A stretch of 5,846 bases of DNA. It comes from Chloroflexota bacterium. Lineage in GTDB: Bacteria; Chloroflexota; Dehalococcoidia; Plut-88900. A program made the translations under genes and the position numbers. Below are positions 5,333-5,846 of this stretch, in pieces. Position 1 is the stretch's first letter. Every line of letters starts with the position of its first letter. The notes under the pieces were generated by a model that was not told the DNA's origin, made no database searches, and saw only the letters and a list, made by a program, of their open reading frames with translations. The stretch lies in NCBI GenBank assembly GCA_022572865.1, contig JACZVB010000111.1, positions 1-5,846 of the forward strand. The letters run 5' to 3'.

Positions 5333-5690
5333 TCGATATGACGTTGGTCGCAGCAGCTGAAAGCTCAGCAAACTCTCTCGGATTTGTAAATTTGGCGTTC
5401 TTACCTTGAAGGTCTGCCTCGGTGACCCCACGGGCCGTCGAGCAACCACCTCAGACATATACTTGAACGCCGTGGCCAATCGTCGTTGCCATGATGTCCT
5501 TGAGAGGCGGCCAGCCGACGGGAACGATGCTTTCTGCTACGACGTCTTTCATGATTACTACAGCGTCCCCGAATAGCACAATCTGGGCCTCATGGCCTGC
5601 ATCTACCGCTCCATTTGCGCCGAGAAACGGCAACACCGCCTTGGTTGGATTCTCCGAGCCATTAGTGCTGAAATACAGTAGTGTTGCCAT
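5328..5690 (-). CDS. DsrE-family selenoprotein with in-frame UGA (Sec80) in a UGGC motif
   Basis: Read with UGA as selenocysteine, this is a 120-residue protein. It starts at ATG 5690 (MATLLYFSTNGSENPTKA) behind GGGAGGT (5707-5701). The N-terminal part is the DsrE/DsrF fold: an MATLLYF strand, a helix containing the AVLPFLGANGAVDAGHEA stretch, the strand QIVLFGDAV, IVPVGWPPLKDIM, and the strand VQVYV (75-79). Codon 80 is TGA (5453-5451). The frame then continues GGCSTARGVTEADLQGKNAK, FTNPREFAEL and a final helix to TAG (5330-5328). In cysteine homologues of this family, as I remember them, this place reads CGGC followed by (S/A)RARGVT..DL.GKN, so the UGA replaces the first Cys of a CxxC redox pair. 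Sec80 and Cys83 would form the active pair. A hairpin follows the UGA directly. DsrE-like selenoproteins are known from marine metagenome surveys. An inactivating mutation or sequence error is the alternative. Confidence 0.8.
5421..5450 (-). promoter_or_regulatory. Candidate bacterial SECIS hairpin directly after the UGA codon
   Basis: On the minus-strand transcript, GGUGGU (5450-5445) pairs with GUCACC (5426-5421), including two G-U pairs. An upper stem ACG/CGU (5438-5436 with 5432-5430) closes a small G-C-C loop, with further CUC/GGG pairing possible in between. The hairpin begins at the first base after the UGA, and its apical loop begins with G about 15 nt downstream. This fits the general geometry of bacterial SECIS elements, which lie within the coding region just 3' of the Sec codon. 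Folding was judged by eye. Confidence 0.5.
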
Positions 5691-5738
5691 AGGGTTCGAT
5701 ACCTCCCACACAGTGTGCATCAACCTGGGGTAGCCTGA

Positions 5739-5767
5739 GGTATTGGTAGAATCGCTTGCGATGTCAA
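5739..5767 (-). promoter_or_regulatory. Possible promoter of the DsrE-family gene
   Basis: On the minus strand a perfect TTGACA (5767-5762) is followed by a 17-nt spacer and AATACC (5744-5739), a poor -10 match (three of six). It lies about 50 nt upstream of the start codon. The -35 box is convincing, the -10 is not. The rest of 5768-5846 shows no gene I can support. Confidence 0.3.
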
Positions 5768-5846
5768 TGTCCCGGAATCCGCCTTAGACCAGGTCAGCGC
5801 ACTCCCGCCCACAGGAAATATCAGAGCTTACTGGTCAGTGCTGCCA

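Noticed and set aside
5451..5453. Reading the TGA in the DsrE-family gene as simple gene decay.
   Set aside because: There is a single lesion, it falls exactly on the redox cysteine, the downstream frame is intact for 40 codons, and a SECIS-like hairpin follows. Decay or a sequencing error remains possible but is less likely.
5690..5709. GGGTTCGATACCTCC resembles a tRNA T-arm and might be the missing 3' half of tRNA-Ala.
   Set aside because: Only about three base pairs form, no acceptor strand follows, and the bases are the ribosome binding site and upstream region of the minus-strand DsrE-family gene.
5491..5733. 80-codon + frame antisense to the DsrE-family gene.
   Set aside because: It is a shadow of the minus-strand gene: low-complexity Ser/Thr/Ala composition, no start context, and the opposite strand gives a clear conserved domain.

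Overview
The window looks like bacterial chromosome from a lineage without a Proteobacteria-type cell envelope. YidC is the short form, with no large periplasmic domain, and Jag is present, as in Gram-positive and Chloroflexota-type genomes. Four of the seven complete genes before the tRNA use or probably use GTG or TTG starts (rpmH, yidD, yidC, and probably the kinase). My best guess is a Chloroflexota (Dehalococcoidia/SAR202-like) genome, possibly environmental. That is inference from gene order and protein style, not a database result.

Positions 1-83 hold the last transmembrane segment of an upstream gene, possibly a UbiA-family prenyltransferase. Positions 84-317 hold no gene I can support. 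A strong promoter (TTGACA, 18-nt spacer, TATACT) then opens the conserved ribosome/RNase P/membrane-insertion cluster. All its genes are on the + strand and closely spaced: rpmH (L34), rnpA (RNase P protein), yidD (insertion factor), a putative PQQ-type beta-propeller lipoprotein, yidC (insertase), jag/khpB (Jag_N-KH-R3H RNA-binding protein) and a PfkB-family sugar kinase. The propeller gene between yidD and yidC, and a kinase instead of mnmE after jag, are lineage-specific departures from the textbook order. The reading frames of yidC and jag overlap by 113 nt, and the overlap encodes an arginine-rich YidC tail that resembles known ribosome-binding tails of YidC/Oxa1 proteins.

After the kinase comes a tRNA-Ala(UGC) that matches the expected structure from the acceptor stem to the end of the anticodon loop (4981-5018) and then stops abruptly. 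The following 300 bases are different in character and hold only short hairpins, an imperfect direct repeat and a possible small ORF or gene remnant. This marks a junction: an integration, a rearrangement, or an assembly join.

The right end carries a minus-strand gene (5690 down to 5328) for a 120-residue DsrE-family protein. It is interrupted by one in-frame UGA at codon 80, exactly where the family's redox CxxC begins. Downstream of the UGA the reading frame continues with a convincing family C-terminus to a TAG, and a SECIS-like hairpin starts immediately after the UGA. UGA is used as an ordinary stop four other times in the window. I therefore read the gene as a selenoprotein with a U-G-G-C motif, which a standard gene caller would truncate at 5451 or discard. 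This is the most interesting item in the window.
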